Assembly (NCBI RefSeq): GCF_021190955.1 | Contig: NZ_JAIOAO010000002.1 | Span: 1,178,001-1,242,000, forward strand | Direction of reading: 5' to 3' | Length of the DNA stretch: 64,000 nucleotides | From: Parachryseolinea silvisoli | GTDB lineage: Bacteria; Bacteroidota; Bacteroidia; Cytophagales; Cyclobacteriaceae | In this document: in pieces, positions 16,853 to 26,246 of the stretch | Numbering within the stretch: position 1 is the stretch's first letter | Layout of the letters: every line of letters starts with the position of its first letter | Position numbers and translations under genes: made by a program | The notes under the pieces: generated by a model | Database searches by the model: none | What the model was told of the DNA's origin: nothing | Seen by the model: only the letters and a program-made list of their open reading frames with translations

Positions 16853-19282
16853 ATGCTTCGTAACTATATCATTCTTGCCTGGCGCAACATCCTGCGCAGC
16901 AAGGTTTACTCCTCGATCAATATCTCGGGCCTTTCCCTGGGGATAACCTGTTGTCTGCTCCTGGCGCTATACATCCAGGATGAAATGGCGTACGACCAGC
17001 ACCATGAGCGGCTGGGTGACCTCTACCGCGTTTACACGCACTTTGATACGGACTTCGGCTTCGGTCAGCCGAATATTCCCAGTATCTCGCCGCCTATTTT
17101 GCCGGCCGTGCGTGCGGAAGTTCCTGAGATCGAGGCAGCCGCCCGGTATGTCGGCGCCGGCGCGCAAAGCCTGATCACCTACGGTGACAATGTGTTTTAT
17201 GAAGCCGACGGTGTTGTGGCAGACTCATCGCTGTTCAACGTGCTTACCTATGAGTTTATCGAGGGCAATCCGCGTCATGCGTTGGTCGATGCCAATACTG
17301 TTGTTATTACGGATCGACTGGCTCACAAACTTTTCAACAACGAGTCTGCACTCAACAAGCTCATTGAGATAAACCAGCAGGGTATACCGGTAACCTTTAA
17401 GGTCACCGGGGTCATAAAAGATCAGAAGAAGACCTTCGCGCACATCAACTTTGCTACCTCTATGACCAGCGAGGGCTATGCCAAGGACCTGCGCTCGGAA
17501 TATATGATGAACCAATGGGCAGGCGAAAATTTCTTCAACGCCGTAGTTCGCCTCGCCCCCGGCCATGACATCAAAACAGTGGAGGCCAAGATGGACCAGG
17601 TACTGGCAAAGTACGGTACCGAAAGCCTTCGGGCACTTGGTTTTGCCAAATCGCTGCACCTCGAGCCGGTAAAAGATATATACATGCGTTCTGACATCGG
17701 CCAAAGCCCGCGTATTCGCTATATCTATGTTATTGCCTCCATCGCGATTTTTATCTTGCTGATCGCCTGCATCAACTTCATGAACCTGTCTACCGCCCGC
17801 GCCGGCAAGCGCGCCGCCGAGATCGGGATTCGTAAAGTGATGGGCGCCTTCCGCAGTACGCTGATACAGCACATTCTCGGCGAAGCCATGGTCATCGTAT
17901 TGCTGGCTGTTGCCATCAGCTTAGTGCTGACACAGGTATTCCTGCCGTACTTTAATTATCTCACAAACAAGACGATCTCATTTGATACAGGCAACGCCGG
18001 CTACTTTGCCGTGGCACTGCTACTATTAACGGTCTTTACGGGATTGCTGGCCGGCAGCTATCCGGCATTCTACCTGTCGTCGTTTCAACCGGCGGAGGTA
18101 CTAAAAGGCAAGTTTGCGTTAAGCAATGCCTCCGGGTTTTTGCGGCGGTCATTGGTGATCTTTCAGTTTGTAATAGCCATTACATTAGTGTCGGGCATGA
18201 TCATCATTTCCCGCCAGCTCAGCTTCATGCAGAACAAAAACCTGGGTTTCGATGCTCATGCCAGGATTGTATTGCCGTTGCGTACGGTTGAGGCACGCAA
18301 TCGCTATGAAGGCTTACGCAGTGAATTGCAGAAGTACGAAGCGGTAGAAATGGTGTCGGGCGCGCGTTTCGCGCCGGGTACCCGCGTTTTTGGCGACATG
18401 ATATTTTATGCGGAAGGCGGATCGATGGAAACCGGCCGGACCAATTTCCGCAACGAGGTCGACCAGGGTTACATCGAACTGTTGGGCATTCCGATGCTGG
18501 CAGGCCGTACCTTCACAAACAATCGTGACATGGAGAGCCAGAATAAGATCATTGTAAACAGATCTTCGGCCAAACAATATGGCTATGCGCCGGAAGAGAT
18601 GGTCGGCAAAAGCATATACTTCGATTGGGATAAAAAGAAGCATTCGTTCGAGGTGATTGGTGTCATGGAAGACTATCACCATATTTCCACCCGGGAGGAG
18701 ATCAAACCACTCATCCTCGTTATGCCTGATACAATCAATGAGTACGAGGTAATGATTGCAAGCTTGCGTCCGGGAGGCGACTTCGAAAAGGCCGTAAAAG
18801 GCGTCGAAAAGATCTGGAAAGCACAAGTGGATAACACACCGTTTGAATATTCCTTCCTCGATGAAAACGTTCAGAAGCAATACGATGAAGATCGTCGCGT
18901 AGCGCGTATCATTACGGCGTTTACCTGTATGGCTGTGCTGATCTCCTGCCTGGGATTGTATGGTCTCTCGACTTACATGGCGGAACGTCGTTTCAAAGAG
19001 ATCGGCGTGCGCAAGGTCATGGGCGCCAGCGTAAAACAAATCGTCACGCTCATGTCGTCCGAGTTCATCAAACTGGTATTGGTAGCGTTGGCTTTGTCAG
19101 TGCCCTTGTCGTGGTACCTCATGGACCTGTGGTTGCAAGGATTTGCCTACCGGGTTTCCGTCGATGTGCTTATATTTGTTTACGCTGGAAGTATCGCGTT
19201 GATCATTGCCCTGATCACCGTAAGCTTCGAGTCGCTCAAGGCTGCTTCGGCAAACCCGTTGACTGCCCTGCGGAGCGAGTAA
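16853..19282 (+). CDS. ABC transporter permease, MacB/FtsX type
   Basis: An 809-residue inner-membrane protein of the large Bacteroidota family with two MacB periplasmic-core plus FtsX halves. The first TM lies at about 20-42; a periplasmic domain follows; a cluster of three TMs carries LIACINFMNLSTARAGKRAAEIGIRKVMGA around residue 290. The second half repeats the pattern with RRFKEIGVRKVMGASVKQIV near residue 715. These permeases pair with an ATPase of the MacB/LolD class, usually encoded elsewhere, for export or mechanotransmission across the envelope. Start 16853 (MLRNYIILAWRNILRSK) is the usual N-terminus; an upstream GTG at 16823 is less likely. Confidence 0.9.
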   Translation: MLRNYIILAWRNILRSKVYSSINISGLSLGITCCLLLALYIQDEMAYDQHHERLGDLYRVYTHFDTDFGFGQPNIPSISPPILPAVRAEVPEIEAAARYVGAGAQSLITYGDNVFYEADGVVADSSLFNVLTYEFIEGNPRHALVDANTVVITDRLAHKLFNNESALNKLIEINQQGIPVTFKVTGVIKDQKKTFAHINFATSMTSEGYAKDLRSEYMMNQWAGENFFNAVVRLAPGHDIKTVEAKMDQVLAKYGTESLRALGFAKSLHLEPVKDIYMRSDIGQSPRIRYIYVIASIAIFILLIACINFMNLSTARAGKRAAEIGIRKVMGAFRSTLIQHILGEAMVIVLLAVAISLVLTQVFLPYFNYLTNKTISFDTGNAGYFAVALLLLTVFTGLLAGSYPAFYLSSFQPAEVLKGKFALSNASGFLRRSLVIFQFVIAITLVSGMIIISRQLSFMQNKNLGFDAHARIVLPLRTVEARNRYEGLRSELQKYEAVEMVSGARFAPGTRVFGDMIFYAEGGSMETGRTNFRNEVDQGYIELLGIPMLAGRTFTNNRDMESQNKIIVNRSSAKQYGYAPEEMVGKSIYFDWDKKKHSFEVIGVMEDYHHISTREEIKPLILVMPDTINEYEVMIASLRPGGDFEKAVKGVEKIWKAQVDNTPFEYSFLDENVQKQYDEDRRVARIITAFTCMAVLISCLGLYGLSTYMAERRFKEIGVRKVMGASVKQIVTLMSSEFIKLVLVALALSVPLSWYLMDLWLQGFAYRVSVDVLIFVYAGSIALIIALITVSFESLKAASANPLTALRSE

Positions 19283-19306
19283 ATGTAGCTGTACAACCCA
19301 ATCCGA

Positions 19307-19777
19307 ATGAAAATAAACATCCTCGCCGGTGCATTGGCACTCGCTTGTGCCGGCTGCACGCCGGCGCATCAACCCGAATCCCAAGCCCCGAAAAACAACG
19401 CCATGGGCACCTGGCAGCTGGTAGCCAAGACCACATACATTGGAGACACAGTCAAACACGATAAAATTGAAGGCACAAGAACCATCAAGATCATCAACGA
19501 CACCCACTTCGCCTTCCTTACCCACGAGGCACCCATACCCGGCGACACTGCCAAGGCGGCCCCTGTGTTCGTCGCCGGCGGCGGCACGTACACTTTACGC
19601 GATAGCATTTACACCGAGGTACTGGAATATTGTAATTTCCGCGAGTGGGAAAACCACGAGTTCACCTTCACGCTGAAAGTGAAAGGCGACAGCCTTATCC
19701 AGTCAGGCGAAGAGAAAGTGGAGGCTGCCAACATCAGCCAGACCATCGTCGAAAAATACCTGCGTGTTAAACCGTAA
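19307..19777 (+). CDS. Lipocalin-like lipoprotein
   Basis: A 156-residue lipoprotein (lipobox ACAGC, Cys17). After a short linker comes GTWQLVAKTTYIGD and a series of strands, the usual opening of the small lipocalin-like/DUF4488-type proteins of Bacteroidota. It lies 24 bases behind the permease gene and is followed by a strong terminator, so it is probably expressed with it. Its ligand is unknown. Confidence 0.68.
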   Translation: MKINILAGALALACAGCTPAHQPESQAPKNNAMGTWQLVAKTTYIGDTVKHDKIEGTRTIKIINDTHFAFLTHEAPIPGDTAKAAPVFVAGGGTYTLRDSIYTEVLEYCNFREWENHEFTFTLKVKGDSLIQSGEEKVEAANISQTIVEKYLRVKP

Positions 19778-19795
19778 CAAGGCAGTATACTTCGC

Positions 19796-19837
19796 AAAAA
19801 GAGGTTTTGCCAAATAAAAAACGGCAAAACCTCTTTT
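19796..19837 (+). terminator. Strong terminator after the lipocalin-like gene
   Basis: A 15-bp perfect stem, AAAAGAGGTTTTGCC (19797-19811) with GGCAAAACCTCTTTT (19823-19837), around an A-rich 11-base loop. The arm itself supplies the T-run. Confidence 0.88.
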
Positions 19838-19909
19838 CATAAAAGAGCCTTTGGAACTGCTGAGAGGCTGGTAACGATTGCGTAATTTGGTGCATAAACC
19901 ACAAGATCT

Positions 19910-21103
19910 ATGTACTATTACCGATTGGGCAACATTCCTCCCAAGCGTCACACGCAATTCCGGCAACCCGATGGCAGCCTGTATAAGGAAGAGCTGGTAA
20001 GCTCCGAAGGATTCTCCGGCATCTACTCCAACTTATATCATACCTACCCGCCCACGCGTATCAAGGCCATAAAAGATCCCGTTAAATACGGGCCGACCCG
20101 CATCAATGATTACGCCCTGCGGCAAACCCACCTCAATACCTCCAAGGTTGCCACTACCGGCGACGACTACCTGAACGCCCGCAAGGTGCTACTCACCAAT
20201 GCCGACTGCTCGATCTCCATTTGCGCCCCCCGCCAGCGCAAAATGGACTATTTCTATAAAAATGCAGAAGGCGACGAGGTACTGTACATACACGATGGCA
20301 AGGGCACGCTCATCTCACCCTTTGGCAAACTTGACCTCCGCCAGGGTGACTATATCGTTATACCCCGCACTGTAATCTATAAGCTTGAATTTGAAGAAGG
20401 CCCGTTGCGGCTGCTCATCATCGAGTCATCATCGCCCATCGAAACCGTGAAACGTTATCGAAATCAACTGGGCCAGCTCATGGAGCACTCGCCCTACTGC
20501 GAGCGTGACATCCGTCCGCCACACGAGCTGGTCACCGATACACGTCCGGGCGAATATTTACTGCAAATCAAAAAGCAAGGATACCTGCACCAGTATATAT
20601 ATGATTACAGTCCGCTGGACCTTGTGGGGTGGGATGGATTCCTCTGGCCTTACGCCTTTTCCATCCACGACTTTGAGCCTATCACGGGCCGCATACATCA
20701 GCCACCCCCGGTACACCAGACGTTTCAGGCACACAACTTTGTGATTTGCTCGTTTGTGCCGCGCTTGTTTGATTATCACCCCCAGGCCATACCGGCTCCC
20801 TACAACCACAGCAACATCGACTCCGACGAAGTCTTGTATTACGCCGAAGGTAATTTCATGAGCCGTCGTGGTATTGAACGTGGTTCTTTTACGCTTCATC
20901 CGGGCGGACTGCCGCACGGGCCGCACCCGGGAACAGTAGAGAAAAGCATTGGCGCAAAGGAGACCCACGAATTGGCAGTAATGATCGACACATTCAGACC
21001 ATTATTCCTCACCAGTGATTCTTTGGAATTCCTCGACGCCAACTACCCCATGAGCTGGACCGATCCCGCTTCGGGACCCTTTCATGAGGTAAATACGCCA
21101 TAA
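19910..21103 (+). CDS. hmgA: Homogentisate 1,2-dioxygenase family protein
   Basis: HmgA opens the ring of homogentisate with iron(II) and oxygen in tyrosine breakdown. The 397-residue protein matches the shorter Bacteroidota form. The C-terminal cupin has His300 in YNHSNIDSDE and His336 in GLPHGPHPG, at the places of the human iron ligands His335 and His371. The human motif is HRNCMSE, with Glu six residues after His; here position +6 is Asp306 and +7 is Glu307, so the carboxylate ligand may be shifted by one. No other tyrosine-catabolic gene (hpd, fahA) is adjacent. Family assignment is good; the exact substrate is less certain. Confidence 0.83.
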   Translation: MYYYRLGNIPPKRHTQFRQPDGSLYKEELVSSEGFSGIYSNLYHTYPPTRIKAIKDPVKYGPTRINDYALRQTHLNTSKVATTGDDYLNARKVLLTNADCSISICAPRQRKMDYFYKNAEGDEVLYIHDGKGTLISPFGKLDLRQGDYIVIPRTVIYKLEFEEGPLRLLIIESSSPIETVKRYRNQLGQLMEHSPYCERDIRPPHELVTDTRPGEYLLQIKKQGYLHQYIYDYSPLDLVGWDGFLWPYAFSIHDFEPITGRIHQPPPVHQTFQAHNFVICSFVPRLFDYHPQAIPAPYNHSNIDSDEVLYYAEGNFMSRRGIERGSFTLHPGGLPHGPHPGTVEKSIGAKETHELAVMIDTFRPLFLTSDSLEFLDANYPMSWTDPASGPFHEVNTP

Positions 21104-21255
21104 TAACCGTTTTTCTGTTGATTCAGCGGGTACGGGCGATGAGCGATTTGTTTCCTTTTCGCCCGAAATATTACTACTGTGTTATATACGCATCATTGCC
21201 TAAACAAGGGGCATGTGATTTGCGTTTATTGTAGTGTCAAACAACCACTACATGT

Positions 21256-21459
21256 ATGACGAACTTTGATCAGAAACACAAGATTTTGGCGTCGTTAGAT
21301 TCGCTGGATCAGGAACAGACCCAGCAGGTCATGGCGTACATCAAAAGCCTGACGTACCGTTCGGCTGAAGAAATGTCGTACCAGAAATTTAAGCGCGAAG
21401 CATTGAAAGAGATCCGCCAGGCATTGGGTGGCACTCGCAAGATGCGACCGTATTTCTAG
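21256..21459 (+). CDS. Small helical protein of unknown function
   Basis: A 67-residue protein that is almost all predicted helix, with heptad-like spacing (ILASLDSLDQEQTQQVMAYI, then a basic stretch KFKREALKEIRQ) and a basic C-terminus. No signal peptide or TM. I do not recognise a family; the length and the acidic-to-basic layout recall antitoxin-like or DUF2281-like small proteins, but no toxin partner lies next to it. The first ATG, at 21252, is out of frame and ends after five codons; the second, at 21256, opens the frame. Confidence 0.5.
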   Translation: MTNFDQKHKILASLDSLDQEQTQQVMAYIKSLTYRSAEEMSYQKFKREALKEIRQALGGTRKMRPYF

Positions 21460-21484
21460 GCGTAACGCATCCGGACGGCCTACA

Positions 21485-21549
21485 CCGGGATGATCAACAT
21501 CCCGGCAGGGAATCATATCCTTCTCCAATAACTTCGGTATGCACCGAAG
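21485..21549. terminator. Twin perfect hairpins between convergent genes
   Basis: CCGGGATG (21485-21492) pairs with CATCCCGG (21498-21505) around a 5-base loop, and CTTCGGT (21532-21538) pairs with ACCGAAG (21543-21549) around a 4-base loop. They lie between the ends of the small protein gene and the rluD-like gene and could stop transcription from both sides, though neither has a clear T-tract. Confidence 0.5.
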
Positions 21550-21595
21550 CAGGAAAGTTACCCTCTAAAAATACCCGCCGTATGGGAATACCCTA

Positions 21596-22642
21596 CTAAT
21601 TAAACTTTACGTAGTGCTCCCACTTCTCTAAGACATCCACAAAGTCTTGCGGCAAAGGTGATTCGAATTGCATAAACTGTTTCGTTATGGGGTGGTTAAA
21701 GCCCAGCGTCTTCGCATGCAGCGCCTGCCGTGGCATCAACTTAAAGCAGTTGTCAACAAATTGTTTGTATTTGCTAAAGGTGGTGCCCTTCAACACCTGG
21801 TCACCCCCATACATGGCGTCATTAAAGAGCGGATGCCCTAAATATTTCATGTGCGCACGGATTTGGTGTGTACGACCCGTTTCCAACTTGCACTCCACTA
21901 ACGAAACATACCGCAAATCTTTTAAGAGGCTGTAATGCGTAATGGCATGACGGCCCATGGTGCCATCCGGAAAGGACGTTGTAATACGCCGGTCCTTTAA
22001 GCTGCGTCCTACGTTCACGTTAATAGTACCCGCCGGCGGTTCAGGCACCCCCCACACCAGGGCGTTATAGGTACGCTCGATCGTATGGTGAAAAAATTGC
22101 CGCGCCAGTCCGGAGAGCGTCGCTTCGTCTTTTGCAATTACCAGCAGTCCCGAAGTATCCTTGTCGATGCGATGCACCAGGCCGGGTCGCCCGGCATTGC
22201 CCTTCATTTCGGGCAGGTTCTGGAAGTGGTATACCAGGGCGTTCACCAGGGTGCCGCTCCAATTTTGGTAAGCAGGGTGCACCACCATGCCTGCGGCCTT
22301 GTCGACGATCAGCAAGTGCTCGTCCTCAAAAACAATATTTAGGGGGATGTTCTCGGGTGCAACCTCCGTATCACGCGGTGGCTCGGGAAAAGAAACGGTA
22401 ACGACATCGTTCGGATGCACCTTGTAATTAGGTTTCACATCCTTGTCATTTACTTTCACAAAGCCGTCATGAATGCCGTTCTGTACTTTTGTACGGGTCA
22501 CGTTTGCCATCCGGGCCTGCAAAAACTTGTCGATGCGCAGCAACGCTTGCTTGCGATCGGCCACAAACCGGTGATGCTCAAAGAGGGAATCATCTTCTTC
22601 CTGCTCCTGCCCACCGGGGGGTATCTCGTCTTCTTCGATCAT
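21596..22642 (-). CDS. rluD: 23S rRNA pseudouridine synthase, RluD family
   Basis: A 348-residue RluA/RluD-type enzyme that isomerises uridine to pseudouridine in rRNA. There is an N-terminal S4 RNA-binding domain (about 34-90; RIDKFLQARMANVTRTKVQ) and a catalytic domain with Asp160 in HRIDKDTSGLLV, plus the GRTHQIRAHM motif. The protein carries an acidic, Gly/Pro/Gln-rich N-terminal tail. Start 22642 (MIEEDEIPPG) is preferred over 22705, which would add a hydrophobic extension unlike the family. RluD is the best guess among RluA, RluC and RluD. Confidence 0.9.
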   Translation of the reverse strand: MIEEDEIPPGGQEQEEDDSLFEHHRFVADRKQALLRIDKFLQARMANVTRTKVQNGIHDGFVKVNDKDVKPNYKVHPNDVVTVSFPEPPRDTEVAPENIPLNIVFEDEHLLIVDKAAGMVVHPAYQNWSGTLVNALVYHFQNLPEMKGNAGRPGLVHRIDKDTSGLLVIAKDEATLSGLARQFFHHTIERTYNALVWGVPEPPAGTINVNVGRSLKDRRITTSFPDGTMGRHAITHYSLLKDLRYVSLVECKLETGRTHQIRAHMKYLGHPLFNDAMYGGDQVLKGTTFSKYKQFVDNCFKLMPRQALHAKTLGFNHPITKQFMQFESPLPQDFVDVLEKWEHYVKFN

Positions 22643-22776
22643 AATCGACACAAAGGTAACGAAAGCAGCGTACCAATACCCCTCCGTATAAGTACGTACG
22701 GGCATACTTTTTACAAGGAAATACGGATAACGTTGAAACCTTACCCATCGTTGGCTTGTTCTACCTAAACCACTTA

Positions 22777-23034
22777 ATGTACACTATGGTCTTTGCTGAC
22801 GACATCCGGAAAACGATCTTGAAGCTCGCCGAAGAGCGGGGCGGAAAAGGTACGTTTGACGTAGCGGACATCGCCCGCACCATCGATCAGCAAAACTGGC
22901 GTATGCTCATCGACCAGGTTAAACTTGTCGCCGCCATGCTTGTGCGCGAAGGAAAGATCAGCACGACCCCTTCTGACGCGGCCGCATACATGGCGTCCAC
23001 CAAACGTACGGGTAAACCGGGCGCTAAATCGTAA
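22777..23034 (+). CDS. DUF3253 family protein
   Basis: An 85-residue cytoplasmic protein, close to the DUF3253 pattern: IRKTILKLAEERGGKGTFDVADIARTI, then WRMLIDQVKLVAAMLVREGKI. The fold looks like a small winged helix, but no function is known. Two in-frame ATGs lie at 22777 and 22786; either is possible. A TATAAGTA-containing motif lies about 80 bases upstream. Confidence 0.75.
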   Translation: MYTMVFADDIRKTILKLAEERGGKGTFDVADIARTIDQQNWRMLIDQVKLVAAMLVREGKISTTPSDAAAYMASTKRTGKPGAKS

Positions 23035-23112
23035 CTCTCCTTTACCTTTTGGCATAAATTCATTTCTTTACCTGCGTGAAATTTCTTTCTTCACGTAGCG
23101 AAAACAATCTGT

Positions 23113-23994
23113 ATGAAGAAAATCGCTTTGCTCCTGGTGCTGCTCATCTTAGGATCGTGTTTTTCAAAACATACACCCCCGGGGCCGTCCAATGCCTTTC
23201 AACCGGCCCGCAGAGTTTCCACGCTCACGGATAAGACACTCGAGGAAGTATCGGGCCTTGCCGCCAGCATCACTAACCCCGGCTACCTGTGGGCACACAA
23301 CGATAGCAATTCCGGCCCTGAAGTATTCCTCATAGATACGGCACTCAACGTACGCCTTACCTGTGTCCTGAAGAATATCGACAACCGCGACTGGGAAGAT
23401 ATCGCCGTAGGCCCGGGGCCCGATCCGACGAAAAACTATATTTACGTAGGCGAGATCGGCGACAATCTTGCCAAGCATACCTACAAGTATATTTACCGGT
23501 TTGAAGAACCCGTGCTTACTTCCGGACAAACGCAGTTGGAGATAACCGACTTTACCACGCTATGTTTCCGGCTGGAAGACAAAAAGAAGGATGCCGAAAC
23601 ACTGCTGCTCGATCCCGCTACCAGGGACCTCTACGTCATCACCAAACGGGAAGAGCCCGTGCATGTATACCAGCTGAAATATCCCTACGATGGCGGCGAT
23701 ACGCTGGTGGCTCGCAATGTGGCTGCCCTGCCGTTAACGCAGTTGGTGGCCGGCGACATCCTGGCCCACGGCGGCGAGATTGTACTGAAGAACTACAAGA
23801 AGATATATTACTGGCCCAACGAGTCTCACTTGCCACCGGTGTCGGCCCTGGCCGAGCTGCCGCAGGAAATACCCTATGAAGAAGAGCCCCAGGGCGAGGC
23901 CATTGCCTGGCGCCGCGACGGCCGCGGATTTTACACGCTGAGTGAAACGAAAGGCAAGAAAAAAACGTACCTGTACTTCTACGCGCGCAAATAA
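23113..23994 (+). CDS. Secreted lipoprotein of unknown function, tandem copy 1
   Basis: A 293-residue lipoprotein (lipobox LGSC, Cys16). The mature part has repeated strand motifs with conserved blocks: LEEVSGLAASITNPGYLWAHNDS, NRDWEDIAVGPGPDP, YVGEIGDNLAKH, KDAETLLLDPATRDLYVI and EEPQGEAIAWRRDGRGFYTLSE. These recur in order in the next gene, so the two are paralogues. The texture (NDSG, DWED, DAE) suggests a beta-propeller of the phytase/esterase-like kind. I do not recognise a named family. Function unknown. Confidence 0.72.
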   Translation: MKKIALLLVLLILGSCFSKHTPPGPSNAFQPARRVSTLTDKTLEEVSGLAASITNPGYLWAHNDSNSGPEVFLIDTALNVRLTCVLKNIDNRDWEDIAVGPGPDPTKNYIYVGEIGDNLAKHTYKYIYRFEEPVLTSGQTQLEITDFTTLCFRLEDKKKDAETLLLDPATRDLYVITKREEPVHVYQLKYPYDGGDTLVARNVAALPLTQLVAGDILAHGGEIVLKNYKKIYYWPNESHLPPVSALAELPQEIPYEEEPQGEAIAWRRDGRGFYTLSETKGKKKTYLYFYARK

Positions 23995-24013
23995 ATCCTC
24001 TCTACCTTCCGGC

Positions 24014-24916
24014 ATGAAAAAGCTCCTGCTCCTGCTGTTGCTAGGCACTCCCTGGGTGGCCCCGGCACAAATCCATAGCTTTTACGACACCACGTTCTTT
24101 TTGCCCGGTCAGCGGCTGACGGAATCCAAAGCCCCCAAGCTGCAGGAAATCTCCGGCATCGCTGCCAGTATACGCAACCCCGGCTACCTGTGGGGTTTGA
24201 ACGACAGCGGCAATCCGGCCGAAGTGTTACTTATGAACGACAGCCTCAGCATCAAGCTCGTCGTCGGCTTTGGCAAACAGCTCGTCAACCGTGATTGGGA
24301 GGACATTGCTGTAGGTCCTGGTCCCAAGCCCGGCAGGTCTTACCTCTACGTGGCCGAGATCGGCGACAACCTGGCGTTGTTTCCCTATAAAATTATTTAT
24401 CGCTTTGAAGAGCCATCGCTGGCCGACGCCAAACGCGGCCAACTCGTCGTAAGCGACGTGACCCGCATCGTATTCCGGTTTCCCGATGGCGTAAAAGATG
24501 CCGAAACCTTGTTGCTGGATCCCGCCACGAAAAACCTGTACGTCGTCTCCAAGCGCGAGAATCCCGTGCACATCTATGCTTTAAAATATCCGTACGACAA
24601 CGCCGACACACTGGTGGCGCCGATCGTGGCCGAATTACCCCTGACCATGATCGTCGGGGGTGACATTCGTCCCGACGGTTCCGTGGTGTTGAAAAATTAC
24701 CGGCGTGTGTTCTATTGGGACAACCCCACCCATAAGCCATTGGAAGAATTGTTAAAGCAAGATCCTTCCATCATTCCCTACGAAGAAGAGCCTCAGGGAG
24801 AGGCTATGACCTGGCGCCGCGATGGCTCCGGCTTTTATACCCTCAGCGAGCGCAACCCGGGCAAGAAGACCTATTTATATTTTTACAAGCGTCGCGACGG
24901 AAAGACCGCTAAATAA
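24014..24916 (+). CDS. Secreted protein of unknown function, tandem copy 2
   Basis: A 300-residue secreted protein, paralogous along its whole length to the preceding gene: EISGIAASIRNPGYLWGLNDSG, NRDWEDIAVGPGPKPG, YVAEIGDNLALFPYK, KDAETLLLDPATKNLYVVSKREN, EEPQGEAMTWRRDGSGFYTLSE. It has an ordinary signal peptide (LLLLLLLGTPWVAPAQ) with no lipobox, so copy 1 should be lipid-anchored and copy 2 free. It starts 19 bases after copy 1. Start 24014 was chosen for the signal peptide; a longer reading from 23942 overlaps copy 1. The 3' end overlaps the convergent MATE gene by 8 bases. Confidence 0.74.
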   Translation: MKKLLLLLLLGTPWVAPAQIHSFYDTTFFLPGQRLTESKAPKLQEISGIAASIRNPGYLWGLNDSGNPAEVLLMNDSLSIKLVVGFGKQLVNRDWEDIAVGPGPKPGRSYLYVAEIGDNLALFPYKIIYRFEEPSLADAKRGQLVVSDVTRIVFRFPDGVKDAETLLLDPATKNLYVVSKRENPVHIYALKYPYDNADTLVAPIVAELPLTMIVGGDIRPDGSVVLKNYRRVFYWDNPTHKPLEELLKQDPSIIPYEEEPQGEAMTWRRDGSGFYTLSERNPGKKTYLYFYKRRDGKTAK

Positions 24917-26246
24917 TTTTGGCTTTCCACTTGCCGGAGCGGATGTAGAAGAAGGCCATGCTGAACATCGACGTCCAGTATACCCACTCCGAACCCCACC
25001 CCCAGGTAATAGGCAAATGGAGGTATTCCAGCACGATGAATACATACCCGCAATAAATAAAGATTGTAATAAACTCGATGCGCAGGTTCACCACGGTGTT
25101 GCCGGTGCCCGTTACGGCGTTCAGCCACACCGTACCCACCGACATGAGCAACAACGCGATCGAAACAATGCGTACCACCGGTATTGCCTCGCGTATAAAG
25201 TCGTCACCTTGTCCATAGAATGACAGGAACCAATGCGGCACCAGGTTTAAACAGATAAAGATCACCAAAGAGATTGTAAAGCTGATGCCCGAGATGCGTT
25301 TGATGAGCGGCACCACCTCGGGGATTCTTCCTTGCCCGATAATATTGCTGACCATCGTATTGGTTGTGGAGGCAAAAGCCCACGAAAAGATGCCAAACAG
25401 TCCAAAGATGTTACGCATGGTATTGGAGATGGCCAACGCACGTGCACCGTGGTGTTCGATGAGGAGGTAAAAATACTCCCAGCTGGCAATGCTGATTGCA
25501 TACTGCAGAATCAATGGCAGCGACTGCGTCAGGATAAGTTTTGTCGTGGGCCAACTGGCCGAGATGTCGTCAAAGAAGGCAAACGACCGGTGTAAGCCTT
25601 TCAGTCGGATTACCGCATAGATCACCAACAGGCCTATGCCTTCTGCGATGATCGAAGCATAGGCGGCCCCGTTAAACCCAAGTTCCGGAAAACCGAGCTT
25701 GCCATAGATTAAAGTATAATCGAGGAAAATATTCACGAGGGCCTCGCTCAACGTGCCCCATACCAGGAAACGCGTTTGGTTGGTGCCCACCAATAGTGCG
25801 TTGCGCATCACATACAGATATAATAGCGGCAACCCCCAAATGCGGATCAAAAGAAAATCGATCACTTGCTCAGCAATCGCTGGATTGTGAATTACAGCCC
25901 GCATCACCGTCGGTGCCAGCATATACGTGATCAGAATGCCAAGACCGGCAATGCCCAGGGCGATCCATACGCCGTGCAAGAACAGCCGGCCTATTTCATG
26001 CGGTAGATTCTGACCCGCCCGACGAGCAATGAGTGCCTGCAGACCGTTGTTCAAGCCGCTGCCGATCACCGCAAAGATCAAATAGTACACACCCGTAATA
26101 CCGGCACTGGCGAGCTCTTGTTCACCCAGTCCGCTCAGAAAGATGTTGTTTGTAATGAAATTGATCTGCGGCACCAACATCGAAAGCGTGATCGGCAACG
26201 CCATGCCCAAAATAGACCGATAGCCGGTTTGTAACTTCAATTCCAT
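24909..26246 (-). CDS. MATE family efflux transporter
   Basis: A 445-residue inner-membrane protein with about 12 hydrophobic segments in two homologous halves, opening with LGMALPITLSMLVPQINFITNNIFLSGLGEQELASAGI, the usual MATE start. MATE exporters expel cationic drugs or metabolites in exchange for sodium ions or protons. The substrate is not predictable. It stands alone and converges with the duplicated secreted genes. Confidence 0.9.
   Translation of the reverse strand: MELKLQTGYRSILGMALPITLSMLVPQINFITNNIFLSGLGEQELASAGITGVYYLIFAVIGSGLNNGLQALIARRAGQNLPHEIGRLFLHGVWIALGIAGLGILITYMLAPTVMRAVIHNPAIAEQVIDFLLIRIWGLPLLYLYVMRNALLVGTNQTRFLVWGTLSEALVNIFLDYTLIYGKLGFPELGFNGAAYASIIAEGIGLLVIYAVIRLKGLHRSFAFFDDISASWPTTKLILTQSLPLILQYAISIASWEYFYLLIEHHGARALAISNTMRNIFGLFGIFSWAFASTTNTMVSNIIGQGRIPEVVPLIKRISGISFTISLVIFICLNLVPHWFLSFYGQGDDFIREAIPVVRIVSIALLLMSVGTVWLNAVTGTGNTVVNLRIEFITIFIYCGYVFIVLEYLHLPITWGWGSEWVYWTSMFSMAFFYIRSGKWKAKII

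Noticed and set aside
21256-21459. Small gene as a toxin-antitoxin antitoxin
   Set aside because: No toxin-like gene is next to it; the sequence alone does not support the call.
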